Source of the DNA: Nitrosomonas sp.
Lineage (GTDB): Bacteria > Pseudomonadota > Gammaproteobacteria > Burkholderiales > Nitrosomonadaceae
Assembly: GCA_016708955.1 (NCBI GenBank)
Contig: JADJES010000002.1
Location: 62,001 to 126,000, forward strand
Direction of reading: 5' to 3'
DNA: 64,000 nt
How positions within the stretch are numbered: the stretch's first letter is position 1; the number at the start of each line of letters is the position of its first letter. Below the pieces are notes generated by a model that saw only the letters and a list, made by a program, of their open reading frames with translations, was not told the origin of the DNA and ran no database searches. Shown here piece by piece: positions 17,452 to 25,901 of this stretch. Both the position numbers and the translations under genes were made by a program.

Positions 17452-18588
17452 TTAATTATTTAGGGATGTGCCATTTGAGGCAGAGGGTGAGTCAGGGTCT
17501 TCTATTTTAACGCTCTTAACGTTTCGTTCTTCGTTACGCGCTATATTCCGCTTTAGACTTTCCGGCCCATTGATCATGGCATCAAAGAAAACAGCACAAT
17601 AGCTTTTATCGACAATTGCATTCTGACGATTAATTTCCGGCAGCATTAACACATGGAGTTGCTGAAGATTATACCAAGGCACTGCAGGGTATACGTGATG
17701 CCCGATATGATAGTTAATATTGTTCCAGAACCATGAATGCATTGGATTGCTGATAATGGTACGAGTACCAGCAAGCTGACCGGCATTCCAGGGTGTTCCA
17801 TAGTGTTCTGCCACAAAACGAACGCTATTGAAAAATCCAAAAAAAATGAGCGGCCAGAACCAAAGTGCAAAAACCTCAGATGCAATCCCCTGACTATTAG
17901 CCCATTCATAAATAATGACGGTAATCACCGCATGCAGCGCTATTTCACTCCAATGAATGAGTGCCTTTGTACCCCGTAATTTTTGTAAGGGAAAAATAAT
18001 AATAAACTGGATGGCTGTAAGAACTACGCCAATTAAGGCATACGCATAGAAGAGAATATAATCGCCGACGCCTCGCTTGCCCATTGTAAAGGCATCCGGA
18101 TCCTTATTTGACCGGTTAAAACGATGATGAAGGAGGTGATCTTCTTTGAAAGCGGTGAATGAAATTAACAGCGGGATCATGGCAAAAGCACCAAATACCC
18201 AATTCTTCCACTTTGCCTTAAATAGAACGCTGTGTGTGCAATCATGCATGAAAGTCACAATACCCATCTGCATGTAACCCATCGCAAGATAGCAGAGCCA
18301 AACAATGGCCCAGTGCGGGGCATTCCAGGCCATTATCCCGAGTCCTATCCATATCCCATAGAACAAAGGAATTTTTAGGTTGGGTTGCCAGCGATGCTGA
18401 TAGAGTGCTTTCAGCTCGGCTTTATCAATAGAATTTGCCATAGGGATAAGCAGGGACTTTAACATAGTAATGCGCTCGGATACCCTGCATCTGGAAAATA
18501 AATTAACAGAGCCAGAATCCGGTATGCAATTTTTGCGAAGCAATGGCGACGCGATGGGAGCAGATTCGATTGGTTCTTCAGCAAGCAA
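17452..18588 (-). CDS. Membrane fatty acid desaturase family protein
   Basis: Integral membrane di-iron oxygenase with the three histidine boxes HDCTH, DHLLHHRFN and HIGHHVYP and four to six hydrophobic segments. It would introduce a double bond (or a hydroxyl) in an acyl or carotenoid-like substrate at the cytoplasmic membrane; the substrate cannot be told. The open frame is 378 codons, but the conserved part begins near MLKSLLIPMANSIDKAEL, so Met42 (18465) or Met50 (18441) is a likelier start than 18588. It ends close to the decayed potA copy and is followed upstream by a family A repeat. Confidence 0.85.
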   Translation of the reverse strand: MLAEEPIESAPIASPLLRKNCIPDSGSVNLFSRCRVSERITMLKSLLIPMANSIDKAELKALYQHRWQPNLKIPLFYGIWIGLGIMAWNAPHWAIVWLCYLAMGYMQMGIVTFMHDCTHSVLFKAKWKNWVFGAFAMIPLLISFTAFKEDHLLHHRFNRSNKDPDAFTMGKRGVGDYILFYAYALIGVVLTAIQFIIIFPLQKLRGTKALIHWSEIALHAVITVIIYEWANSQGIASEVFALWFWPLIFFGFFNSVRFVAEHYGTPWNAGQLAGTRTIISNPMHSWFWNNINYHIGHHVYPAVPWYNLQQLHVLMLPEINRQNAIVDKSYCAVFFDAMINGPESLKRNIARNEERNVKSVKIEDPDSPSASNGTSLNN

Positions 18589-18608
18589 GCATCAGGTCTG
18601 GAAAAGAA

Positions 18609-18756
18609 TTAACAGGCTGTTGAAAAACTATCTGCGTTGCCGCTGCGGTGTTAAAAACAGACTCAAGATGCTAATTTATCAAGCATAAACTGCGATTTTC
18701 CGCCTGTTTTTGCCTTGCATCGGCTACCTCGCAAACGTTTTTCAACGGCCTGTTAA
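18609..18756. repeat. 148-bp inverted-repeat element, family A, copy 1
   Basis: The ends read TTAACAGGCTGTTGAAAAAC and GTTTTTCAACGGCCTGTTAA, inverse of each other. A nearly identical 148-bp copy is at 23658-23805 and a shortened one at 40131-40210. It has no coding capacity and resembles a MITE, a short element moved by a transposase elsewhere in the genome. Confidence 0.85.
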
Positions 18757-18812
18757 AGACCGCTGTCAGATTTGTGAATTTACCCTCAAATAGCTTGTGT
18801 GCAAGTTGTAAA

Positions 18813-20327
18813 TTACTGAAATATCTGCCAAACCAACAATCCCGCCAATAAGATTGCGATGAGCATCAGCAGGCGGTTTTGGCGCTTTTCTTCGATAACC
18901 AGATCAGTCATCCTTTTTTCCAGCTCATGATTGCGATTTTCAGCGAGGGCTTGATGGATCAGGCGGGGAAATTCCGGCAGGATGATTGCCCAATTCGGGG
19001 CTTCTTTTTGTATCCGGCTGGCTAATCCGCGGAAACCGAGTTGTTCGGCCATCCAGTTCTCTAAAAAGGGTTTGGCTGTTTTCCACAGATCCAGATCGGG
19101 ATCCAGATCACGGCCAAGGCCTTCGATATTCAGCAGTGTTTTTTGCAGTAGAACCAATTGCGGCTGGATTTCTACATTAAATTGCCGTGACGCCTGGAAT
19201 AACTGCAGCAGGACTCGCCCGAACGAGATTTCTTTCAACGGCTTGTCAAAGATCGGTTCACAGACGGCACGTATGGCGGATTCAAAATCATCCACCCGGG
19301 TATCTTTGGGTGCCCATCCTGCTTCCACGTGTGCCTGTGCAACACGCCCATAATCACGGCGGAAGAAAGCCAGAAAGTTTTGCGCCAGGTAATTTTTGTC
19401 TTCATCGCTGAGTGTTCCCATAATGCCAAAATCAACCGCGATATACTGGCCAGTTGCGCCAACAAAAATATTTCCCGGATGCATGTCTGCATGGAAATAG
19501 CCATCTCTGAACACTTGTGTAAAGAATATTTCCACGCCGACACGCGCCAGTTGCGGGATATCAATACCTTGTTCCCGTAACTCGTCGACATGGCTGATCG
19601 GCGTGCCCTTGACACGCTCCATGACCATCACGCTGCTGCGGCAGTAATCCCAATAGACTTCGGGAACAAATAAAAGGGGAGAATCAAGAAAGTTACGGCG
19701 TAACTGGCTGCAATTAGCCGCTTCACGCATCAGATCCAGTTCATCATCTAAGTGCCGGGCAAACTCTGAGACGACTTGGCGTAATTTCAAACGCTTTCCG
19801 TCCATCCAAAGGGCTTCAGCTAACCATGCGCCGGTATCCATCAGCGCAACGTCGTGCATAATGATCGGCGCCAGATTCGGACGTAATATTTTTACCGCCG
19901 CTTCGGTGCCATCATGCAACACGGCAAAATGGACTTGTGCCACCGATGCGCTGGCTTCGGGTGTTTCATCAAACTTAAGGAATATTTCACTGACCTTCTT
20001 TCCATATACTTTTTCCAATGATGAAATGACAACTTCTGAAGGAAAAGGCGGCACCTGATCTTGCAGCTTGGCCAATTCATCCGCGATATCCTGGGGTAAA
20101 AGATCGCGCCGGGTAGACAGCATTTGGCCGAATTTAACAAAGATAGGACCCAACGCTTCCAAAGCCAGCCGTAATCTTTCTCCGCGCGGCTTGTCCAAAT
20201 TCCGCCAGAAGGTTAACGTTCTGACAGTTACTCGTAAGAATTGCAGCCGGCTATGGTTCAGAACAAATTCGTCTAATCCGAATTTGAAGGCAATGTATAG
20301 TATTTTTAAAAGGCGAAATATGCGCAT
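18813..20327 (-). CDS. ubiB: Ubiquinone biosynthesis protein UbiB
   Basis: Atypical protein kinase-like ATPase needed for ubiquinone synthesis, 504 residues. The signature KxGQ motif is present as FVKFGQMLSTR (about residues 64-74), the Ala-rich loop as ASASVAQVH, the catalytic loop as HADMHPGNIF and the metal-binding DFG as VDFGIMG. One or two C-terminal hydrophobic helices (LLMLIAILLAGLLVWQIF) anchor it in the inner membrane. It follows ubiJ on the same strand, the conserved ubiE-ubiJ-ubiB order, but ubiE is not next to them here. Confidence 0.95.
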   Translation of the reverse strand: MRIFRLLKILYIAFKFGLDEFVLNHSRLQFLRVTVRTLTFWRNLDKPRGERLRLALEALGPIFVKFGQMLSTRRDLLPQDIADELAKLQDQVPPFPSEVVISSLEKVYGKKVSEIFLKFDETPEASASVAQVHFAVLHDGTEAAVKILRPNLAPIIMHDVALMDTGAWLAEALWMDGKRLKLRQVVSEFARHLDDELDLMREAANCSQLRRNFLDSPLLFVPEVYWDYCRSSVMVMERVKGTPISHVDELREQGIDIPQLARVGVEIFFTQVFRDGYFHADMHPGNIFVGATGQYIAVDFGIMGTLSDEDKNYLAQNFLAFFRRDYGRVAQAHVEAGWAPKDTRVDDFESAIRAVCEPIFDKPLKEISFGRVLLQLFQASRQFNVEIQPQLVLLQKTLLNIEGLGRDLDPDLDLWKTAKPFLENWMAEQLGFRGLASRIQKEAPNWAIILPEFPRLIHQALAENRNHELEKRMTDLVIEEKRQNRLLMLIAILLAGLLVWQIFQ

Positions 20328-20448
20328 GGATTATAAAATTTGGTGACGAGCAATAGAACCGAGGGGCTCAGTTAAAACAGCACATGTATATTTGTCGGCA
20401 AGTATTCATTGGTTTTGCACTTTGAGAGAAAAGATACGTCGCGTTTAA

Positions 20449-21051
20449 TTACTCGCTCGTTAAGATGCTTTGCTGGGTTAATCGGTTTAAACGTTGCTCC
20501 AGTTGCTCGGTATCATGCTGCAAATTCTTTACTTCTTCGCTGAACTGATCGACAGTCGCGGGTTTTGTTAACAAACGATTTTCTTCTGTCCAGTATTCGG
20601 CTAATGCCTGAGCGATGCGATGAACATTTTCTACCTGCCAGTGCATCAGATTCGCACCGGCTTGTGTGATGCGATGCGCCGGTATATCGCCAATGGCTGT
20701 GCTCAGGTCATGTTCAAAGATCGCGCGCAAATTAATCTGCTTGCCAATAGCGATTAATTCTTCAGCAAACGATTGATCGCCGATGATTGTTATCTGCTCG
20801 AACGCGCTGGATTCCTGCGCAAGTATCCGAGGCAGAATCAACGGGGATAACGTGAGTGTCGTATCTGCACCGATATCACTATTAATAGCTTGTTGTACCT
20901 CGCCTTCCGCATCGATCAGCAGACTGAAATTAAGCAAAGGCGGTATCCGGATACACACTGTCTTTCCGGTAAAAGATTGCAGTCGTTTGCATGCCCATCT
21001 TTCTCCGCGTAAAACATGATTGATGGGTGTGGTTACAACGGATGTCAGCAT
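20449..21051 (-). CDS. ubiJ: Ubiquinone biosynthesis accessory factor UbiJ
   Basis: 200-residue SCP2-domain protein that binds lipids and helps assemble the soluble ubiquinone biosynthesis complex. The N-terminal SCP2 part runs to about residue 110, and the C-terminal end is a predicted coiled coil (EEVKNLQHDTEQLEQRLNRL). It lies directly upstream of ubiB. The region upstream (21052-21215) carries a TATACT-like -10 element but no ubiE, because a deletion or insertion joined it to the end of a truncated hsdR. Confidence 0.88.
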   Translation of the reverse strand: MLTSVVTTPINHVLRGERWACKRLQSFTGKTVCIRIPPLLNFSLLIDAEGEVQQAINSDIGADTTLTLSPLILPRILAQESSAFEQITIIGDQSFAEELIAIGKQINLRAIFEHDLSTAIGDIPAHRITQAGANLMHWQVENVHRIAQALAEYWTEENRLLTKPATVDQFSEEVKNLQHDTEQLEQRLNRLTQQSILTSE

Positions 21052-21103
21052 TATATTTTCGGTTTGAAGATTCTCATAACAGGAATAGAAGAAATAGTTA
21101 CGC

Positions 21104-23017
21104 CTATTTTTGGGTGTCCGGTATTGCCTCTATGCACTGGAACTCAACCTTAGCTACTGAATTCCCCCGTTTCTTCCAAGCGTACAATAGGCTTGCGAGT
21201 ATAACACTATAATTTGAGCCGGTTATACGACTCTGTACGTCTTCTTGCCGGGCTTCGAAATGGCTGACGATATCTTGGGCGATATTGCGGATGCGCTGTT
21301 CACTGCCGACCAATGCTTCGATTTGCGTCCATTTCGCCTTGGCTTTCCCGGTTTCGCTGAGGTCTTCCTGATCCAGTTCTTCATCGAGTCCGGCAATGAG
21401 TTTTTTGCCTTCATCGCTCAAGGCCACTTTGGCCAGGCGGCTTTCATAGTAGATACGCACCGTGGCGCCATCTTCCACCGCCTGGGCAATGTCGTAAATA
21501 TCCACATAATCCCCGAAAACCGCTGGCGTGTTCACATCGGTCTTCTCAATCGGGGTGCCGGTAAAGCCTAAATACGTCGCGTTGGGCAACGCATCCCGTA
21601 AATATTTGGCAAATCCGTAGACTACTTTCTTGCCGATGACTTCGCCCTGGGCATCTTTTTCGTCGATGGTTTTAGCGCTGAAACCGTATTGGGTGCGGTG
21701 CGCTTCATCCACGATCACGACAATGTTGCCGCGGCTGGATAATTCCTCATACACATTGCCTTGTTCCGGCTGAAACTTCTGGATCGTCGAGAAAATGACC
21801 CCGCCGGATGCGACCTTGAGCAGCTCTTTGAGTTGCTGCCGGTCTTCCGCCTGTTTGGGTTCTTGCCGGAGCAGTTGTGAAGAAGCGGCAAAGGTGTCGA
21901 ACAACTGATCGTCCAGATCATTGCGGTCGGTAATCACCAGGATAGTTGGATTATTCAGGGCCAACACAATTTTGCCGGTGTAAAACACCATCGACAGCGA
22001 TTTGCCCGAGCCTTGCTTATGCCAAACGACACCCGCTTTCTTGCCGCCCTGGGATTGCTGCGCCACACTGGGCAAGCCGTAGCTGGCCGGATTTTGCCGT
22101 ATCTGGCGCGCAGGCAATTCACTGCCGCAATCCGCCGCCCGCAATGTCGAAGCGATGGCGGCATTCACCGCGTAATACTGGTGATAAGCCGCCAGTTTCT
22201 TGACCGTGCTGATGCTGATCACACCGGTTTTCAAATCTTCTTTTTTGCTCTTCTCAAATACGATGAAATGCCGGATCAAATCCACCAAGGTGGATTTATT
22301 CAACATGCCGTTGATTAAGGTTCCGAGTTGGCTCACCAAATGCGATGCTTCGGTCTTTCCATCGGCTGATTTCCATGTCATGAAGCGGCTCAACCCTGCC
22401 GACAGCGATCCTGCCTTGGCTTCCAAACCGTCCGAAATGACGAGAATCGCATTGTAAGTAAACAGACCGGGAATGGTTTGCTGGTACGTGCCGATTTGCC
22501 GGTAAGCGGACTGCATCGTGGCGTTTTCATCGGCGGCATTTTTAAGCTCGATGACCACCACCGGCAAGCCATTGATGAACACAACGATATCCGGACGTTT
22601 CTTCTGATTGTTCTCAATCACCGTAAATTGATTGGCCACTACAAATTCGTTATTTTCCGGATGCTCAAAATCTATCAACCAGACAATATCGCCGCGTTCA
22701 TTACCATCTTGCTGATAACTGACCTTGACGCCTTCGGTGAGCAGGCGATGGAAAGTTTCGTTGCTGGTGAGTAATTCCGGGGAATGAATGCGCTCGATTT
22801 CCTTCAGGGCGATCTGTAATACCGCAGCCGTTATGCCAGGATTGATGCGCTGGAGTGCTTTTTCTAACCGGCCGGTAAGCAATACTTCGTCATAGCGGGC
22901 GCGTTCGGGATGGTCGCCATCGGGGGCAATGTCTGGCGCATAAATGACGGTGTAACCAAGCCGTTCAAACAGTTGGATGGCTAAGGCTTCAATCGCCGAT
23001 TCGGTGAGTTTAGTCAT
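21104..23017 (-). CDS. hsdR: Type I restriction endonuclease subunit HsdR, C-terminally truncated
   Basis: Motor and nuclease subunit of a type I restriction-modification complex. Present are the N-terminal PD-ExK nuclease motif (RPDIVVF...VVVIELK, residues 141-159), helicase Walker A HKQGSGKSLSM, DEAH box VDEAHRTQ and TGTPIEKTDV. Family members are usually about 1000 residues or more; this frame stops at 637. After FEARQEDVQSRITG the sequence becomes unrelated to the family, so the second helicase lobe and the HsdM-binding C-terminus are missing. Restriction should be abolished. Its start overlaps the end of vapC by 8 bases. Its first 30 codons are echoed by three decayed copies upstream in the operon. 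Confidence 0.9.
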   Translation of the reverse strand: MTKLTESAIEALAIQLFERLGYTVIYAPDIAPDGDHPERARYDEVLLTGRLEKALQRINPGITAAVLQIALKEIERIHSPELLTSNETFHRLLTEGVKVSYQQDGNERGDIVWLIDFEHPENNEFVVANQFTVIENNQKKRPDIVVFINGLPVVVIELKNAADENATMQSAYRQIGTYQQTIPGLFTYNAILVISDGLEAKAGSLSAGLSRFMTWKSADGKTEASHLVSQLGTLINGMLNKSTLVDLIRHFIVFEKSKKEDLKTGVISISTVKKLAAYHQYYAVNAAIASTLRAADCGSELPARQIRQNPASYGLPSVAQQSQGGKKAGVVWHKQGSGKSLSMVFYTGKIVLALNNPTILVITDRNDLDDQLFDTFAASSQLLRQEPKQAEDRQQLKELLKVASGGVIFSTIQKFQPEQGNVYEELSSRGNIVVIVDEAHRTQYGFSAKTIDEKDAQGEVIGKKVVYGFAKYLRDALPNATYLGFTGTPIEKTDVNTPAVFGDYVDIYDIAQAVEDGATVRIYYESRLAKVALSDEGKKLIAGLDEELDQEDLSETGKAKAKWTQIEALVGSEQRIRNIAQDIVSHFEARQEDVQSRITGSNYSVILASLLYAWKKRGNSVAKVEFQCIEAIPDTQK

Positions 23018-23384
23018 TTTGAACAGATGCCGCCAAATTAAGACGGTTAGCGGCTGCCAGGAGCCGCTTATCCTGCGTCCACAGCCGGGTATTGCCGGAT
23101 AACTGCGTTGCAGCTAATAAATGGGCATCGATTAAGCCAATACCCAAACTAAACAGCGAATGTTTTTCGATGAAATAATTTACTTCATCGGTAAAAGCAA
23201 CGGGAGCCTGGGGCAGATTATCCAGCGCGGTCAGAATTTCTTTACGTTGGCGCAAATTGCCCAACGCCAGTTCGCCACGCACAAAAGGATGACCCAATAC
23301 ATTATTTTCAGTCAGCAGGCGGACTAAATGCGGATCGTTATTGCGCAGATGATTAATCCACACCGAGGTATCGACCAGAATCAT
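23010..23384 (-). CDS. vapC: VapC-type PIN-domain toxin
   Basis: Ribonuclease toxin of 124 residues. PIN-domain acidic residues are in ILVDTSVWINHL (Asp near residue 4), RGELALGN (Glu near residue 38) and GIGLIDAHLLAA (Asp near residue 87), with a further Asp in LWTQDKRL. It starts in an ATGA overlap with vapB and overlaps the start of hsdR. It is the cargo module directly before the surviving hsdR. Confidence 0.9.
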   Translation of the reverse strand: MILVDTSVWINHLRNNDPHLVRLLTENNVLGHPFVRGELALGNLRQRKEILTALDNLPQAPVAFTDEVNYFIEKHSLFSLGIGLIDAHLLAATQLSGNTRLWTQDKRLLAAANRLNLAASVQND

Positions 23385-23587
23385 TCAGGCATTGATTCGC
23401 TGGTTTGCCGGCGTGGGATTGCGTTCAACTGTGGCTCAGAGCCGCCCAAATTGGCCAGCCTTTTGGCGCTTTCTCGCTCGATCAGTGCTTTCAATGCTTC
23501 TTTGACCAGTGCGGACTTCTCTTGCACATGGGTCAAGGCTTGCGCTTTTTCCAGTAATTCATCATCCAATACGATGGTGGTTCTCAT
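23381..23587 (-). CDS. vapB: VapB-type antitoxin
   Basis: 68-residue antitoxin with an N-terminal ribbon-helix-helix DNA-binding part (RTTIVLDDELLEKAQALT) and a short C-terminal tail that should bind and block the PIN toxin encoded next. It would also repress its own promoter as a complex. Overlap with vapC supports the pairing. It is preceded by two back-to-back repeat elements (23658-23919). Confidence 0.85.
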   Translation of the reverse strand: MRTTIVLDDELLEKAQALTHVQEKSALVKEALKALIERESAKRLANLGGSEPQLNAIPRRQTSESMPE

Positions 23588-23657
23588 GGCCTATCTCCGA
23601 ATAGATCATCGAATGATGCGCTTTGTTGTGCATGAAGGCAAGCGGGAGAGAAAAATC

Positions 23658-23805
23658 TTAACAGGCCGTTGAAAAACTATCTGCGTTGCCGCTGCGGTGT
23701 TAAAAACAGACTCAAAATGCTCATTTATTAAGCATAAACTGCGCTTTTTCACCTGTTTTTGCCTTGCATCGGCTTCCTCGAAAACGTTTTTCAACGGCCT
23801 GTTAA
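23658..23805. repeat. 148-bp inverted-repeat element, family A, copy 2
   Basis: Same length and ends as the copy at 18609-18756, with only a few substitutions. It shares the TTAA at its inner border with the family D element that follows directly, which suggests insertion of one element at the end of the other. Confidence 0.85.
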
Positions 23806-23919
23806 GGAACCTCTGAATAACTGTCATTTCGAGCAGAGCGAGAAATCTATACTGTTGATTGCCAAAGATTCCTCACTACGTTCGGAATGACAAAGGTGAG
23901 TTAATCAGAGCTTCCTTAA
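23803..23919. repeat. Inverted-repeat element, family D (long copy)
   Basis: The ends read TTAAGGAACCTCTGAATAAC and GTTAATCAGAGCTTCCTTAA, imperfect inverse of each other. The interior has TTTCGAGCAGAGCGAGAAAT and GATTCCTCACTACGTTCGG, palindromic segments common in intergenic repeats. It lies just after the stop of the RhuM-Fic gene. Confidence 0.75.
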
Positions 23920-23921
23920 GC

Positions 23922-24920
23922 TCACGGATTATTGCCATTGATCAAATTGATAATGACTTTCACCATCGTGTCTTTTTCCTCGGGTTTGCTCTCGGCAATC
24001 AGTAACGTAAACGCAACCAAAGCATTATCGGCGATGCGCTTTTCTCCGTCTGCATTAAGCAGATAATCGTGACGCGCCAGAAACCAGACAAACAGCGCGG
24101 CGGCAATGCGTTTGTTGCCATCGGAAAAGGAGTGATTCTTGACGATGAAATACAGTAAATTGGCTGCTTTTTCTTCAATACTGGGATAGAGTTCCTTGCC
24201 ACCAAACGTCTGGTAAATGGTTTCCAACGAGCTTTTGAAGGAATCGTCTTTTTCGTTGCCGAACAATCCGCCCAGTTTCTCCTGTTCACGCCACAACCGG
24301 ATTTGCTGGATCGCTTCATCATAGGAAATTTTGTGCTGTCCGGCTTGCTGGATGCCGGTCACTTGTAAACGCTGATGATCGTAATCGTCCAGCACCGTCA
24401 ACGCGTGGCTGTATTGCTCCAGGATCGACAAGATGCCTTGCGATTCGGAAACGGTTAAGTCTTTCTGCTGGAACAAGCGTGAAGACAAGGCAATCGCTTG
24501 TTTTAAATCCGCGAGTTTTTGCTGTTGCGTCTGAAGTTTCTGTTCATTCAGCGCATAACCTTGCACCAGGTAATGCTTGAGAATGTTGCTGGCCCAGATG
24601 CGGAATTGCGTGCCTTTTTTGGAATTGACGCGATAACCGACGGAAATAATCATATCCAGATTGTAATGTTCAATCTCGCGGTTTACCTTGCGTTCGCCTT
24701 CCTGTTGAACTATCCGGAATTTCCGGATAGTTGCCTCAGCGGCAAGCTCTTGCTCAGCCAAAACATTGTGGATGTGTTCATTGATGGTGCGCACATCCTT
24801 ATCAAACAAAGACGACAGTTGGCGCTGAGTCAGCCAAACCGTGTCTTGATCCAGCGTAACCTCAAGCTGCACGCTGCCATCGGCGGATTGATAAATAGTA
24901 ATCTGATCTCGCGTATTCAT
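23922..24920 (-). CDS. RhuM-family protein with C-terminal Fic domain
   Basis: 332 residues. The N-terminal half matches the RhuM (virulence RhuM) pattern: VQLEVTLDQDTVWLTQRQLSSLFDKDVRTINEHI, IEHYNLDMIISVGYRVNSKKGTQFRIWA. The C-terminal half is a Fic/Doc domain with the catalytic motif HSFSDGNKR near residue 270. Fic enzymes transfer nucleotides such as AMP to proteins. RhuM-Fic genes are known companions of type I restriction loci. The ATG at 24920 overlaps the stop of a relic hsdS end (ATGA); the longer open frame upstream reads that relic out of frame. Confidence 0.88.
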   Translation of the reverse strand: MNTRDQITIYQSADGSVQLEVTLDQDTVWLTQRQLSSLFDKDVRTINEHIHNVLAEQELAAEATIRKFRIVQQEGERKVNREIEHYNLDMIISVGYRVNSKKGTQFRIWASNILKHYLVQGYALNEQKLQTQQQKLADLKQAIALSSRLFQQKDLTVSESQGILSILEQYSHALTVLDDYDHQRLQVTGIQQAGQHKISYDEAIQQIRLWREQEKLGGLFGNEKDDSFKSSLETIYQTFGGKELYPSIEEKAANLLYFIVKNHSFSDGNKRIAAALFVWFLARHDYLLNADGEKRIADNALVAFTLLIAESKPEEKDTMVKVIINLINGNNP

Positions 24921-24981
24921 ACGGCTACCCGTATTTCGCCGCTCATCAGTTTGGGGAGCAGGGGGGGGCGCGGAGTTTTTT
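24917..24981 (-). pseudogene. Relic of an hsdS 3' end
   Basis: The frame reads L-L-P-K-L-M-S-G-E-I-R-V-A-V-stop, matching the last residues of the intact HsdS (LLPKLMSGEIRINYA). It is preceded by AAAAACTCCGCG as in the real hsdS, then a G/C homopolymer where a few bases differ. Its stop codon overlaps the RhuM-Fic start, exactly as the real hsdS stop overlaps the next gene at 29322. Confidence 0.8.
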
Positions 24982-25092
24982 CGGATATTCACCATCGAGC
25001 ACAATGCCTGGCACGTAAATTGTGCTGTAGCCCAATCGTTCGAATAGCTTGATGGTAAAAGTTACGATGGCTGACTCAGTGAGCTTGGTCAT
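24977..25092 (-). pseudogene. Relic of an hsdR 5' end (ghost 3)
   Basis: From ATG 25092 the frame reads MTKLTESAIVTFTIKLFERL, then G-Y-S-T-I-Y-V-P-G-I-V-L-D-G. The real HsdR start reads MTKLTESAIEALAIQLFERL then G-Y-T-V-I-Y-A-P-D-I-A-P-D-G. It begins 17 bases after the DUF1829-type stop and runs directly into the hsdS relic. Confidence 0.85.
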
Positions 25093-25109
25093 GTTAGAAA
25101 CAAGATTCT

Positions 25110-25901
25110 TCAAGCAACTTTCTTCAACAATTTGCGCCTAAAATCATCCTCTGCATTGAGGGAAGAAATCATGTCTCCTCCCACATTTGACAGGCGCGCG
25201 AGATCAGAGCGAGGAATGTCTTCTTGATTAGCGAAGACCAGCATCGAATCAAAATCCACTTTTTGCTGAATAAAATACTGAAGAAATATAGTCGTTAGCC
25301 TTGCCTTATCGCGATTTGGAATACCAAATAAAAACAATGGTTGATTATTTTTCCCGTCAATGCAGAAATCCACGGGGTAGTGGTCGGCATTCGGAATGCC
25401 TGCTACGACAAAGTTCTTGTGAATTTTTTCAACCGATACCAAGGCACCAACTTGCTCCTGCAAGTCTTCATAAAAAGTGGAAGCAACGCGAGAGCGATTG
25501 AGCAAGGTAAGATCGTAAACGCGAGTGATTGCCTGCCCCAAGCGGAATGCCGCTTCAGATAATTGCGTAAGAACATTCCAGGAAGAAATGGCCATTAGCC
25601 TCGTCATAATTAATGCGTTGCTCCGCAATAATTTGATTCAGCAAAATACTGCGACTGCCTTCAAAAATTTATCCACATCGTTTTCATAACTTAGGTGCAT
25701 AAGCGTATGTCCACCATCACTGATACGCAAACCGCCAGTAGCTGTTTCACTTAAATAAAGTGGATACTGGTCACCATCAGGATAGGCGAACGGAGTCTCA
25801 AGCATCACCATGCCGTTCTTACGACGGTGTAGCTTAATTTGCGCACAAAACTGCGCGCACAACATTTTTTCATCCAGCATTTCCAGCATGGCAAACCTCA
25901 A
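25110..25901 (-). pseudogene. DUF1828/DUF1829-type protein, frameshifted twice
   Basis: Three overlapping frames make one protein: the N-terminal DUF1828-like part (25901-25638, with ETPFAYPDGDQYPLYLSETATGGLRISDGGHTLMHL), a middle part in another frame (about 25660-25570, ILLNQIIAEQRINYDEANGHFFLE), and the C-terminal DUF1829-like part (to 25110, ending DFRRKLLKKVA). Two small indels separate them. Members are phage/defence-associated proteins of unknown activity. Its start overlaps the DUF6978-type gene, so the two form a module before ghost 3. Confidence 0.75.

Noticed and set aside
24955..25004. Longer N-terminus for the RhuM-Fic protein
   Set aside because: The upstream codons read an hsdS relic out of frame through a G-run; the ATG at 24920 matches the family start.
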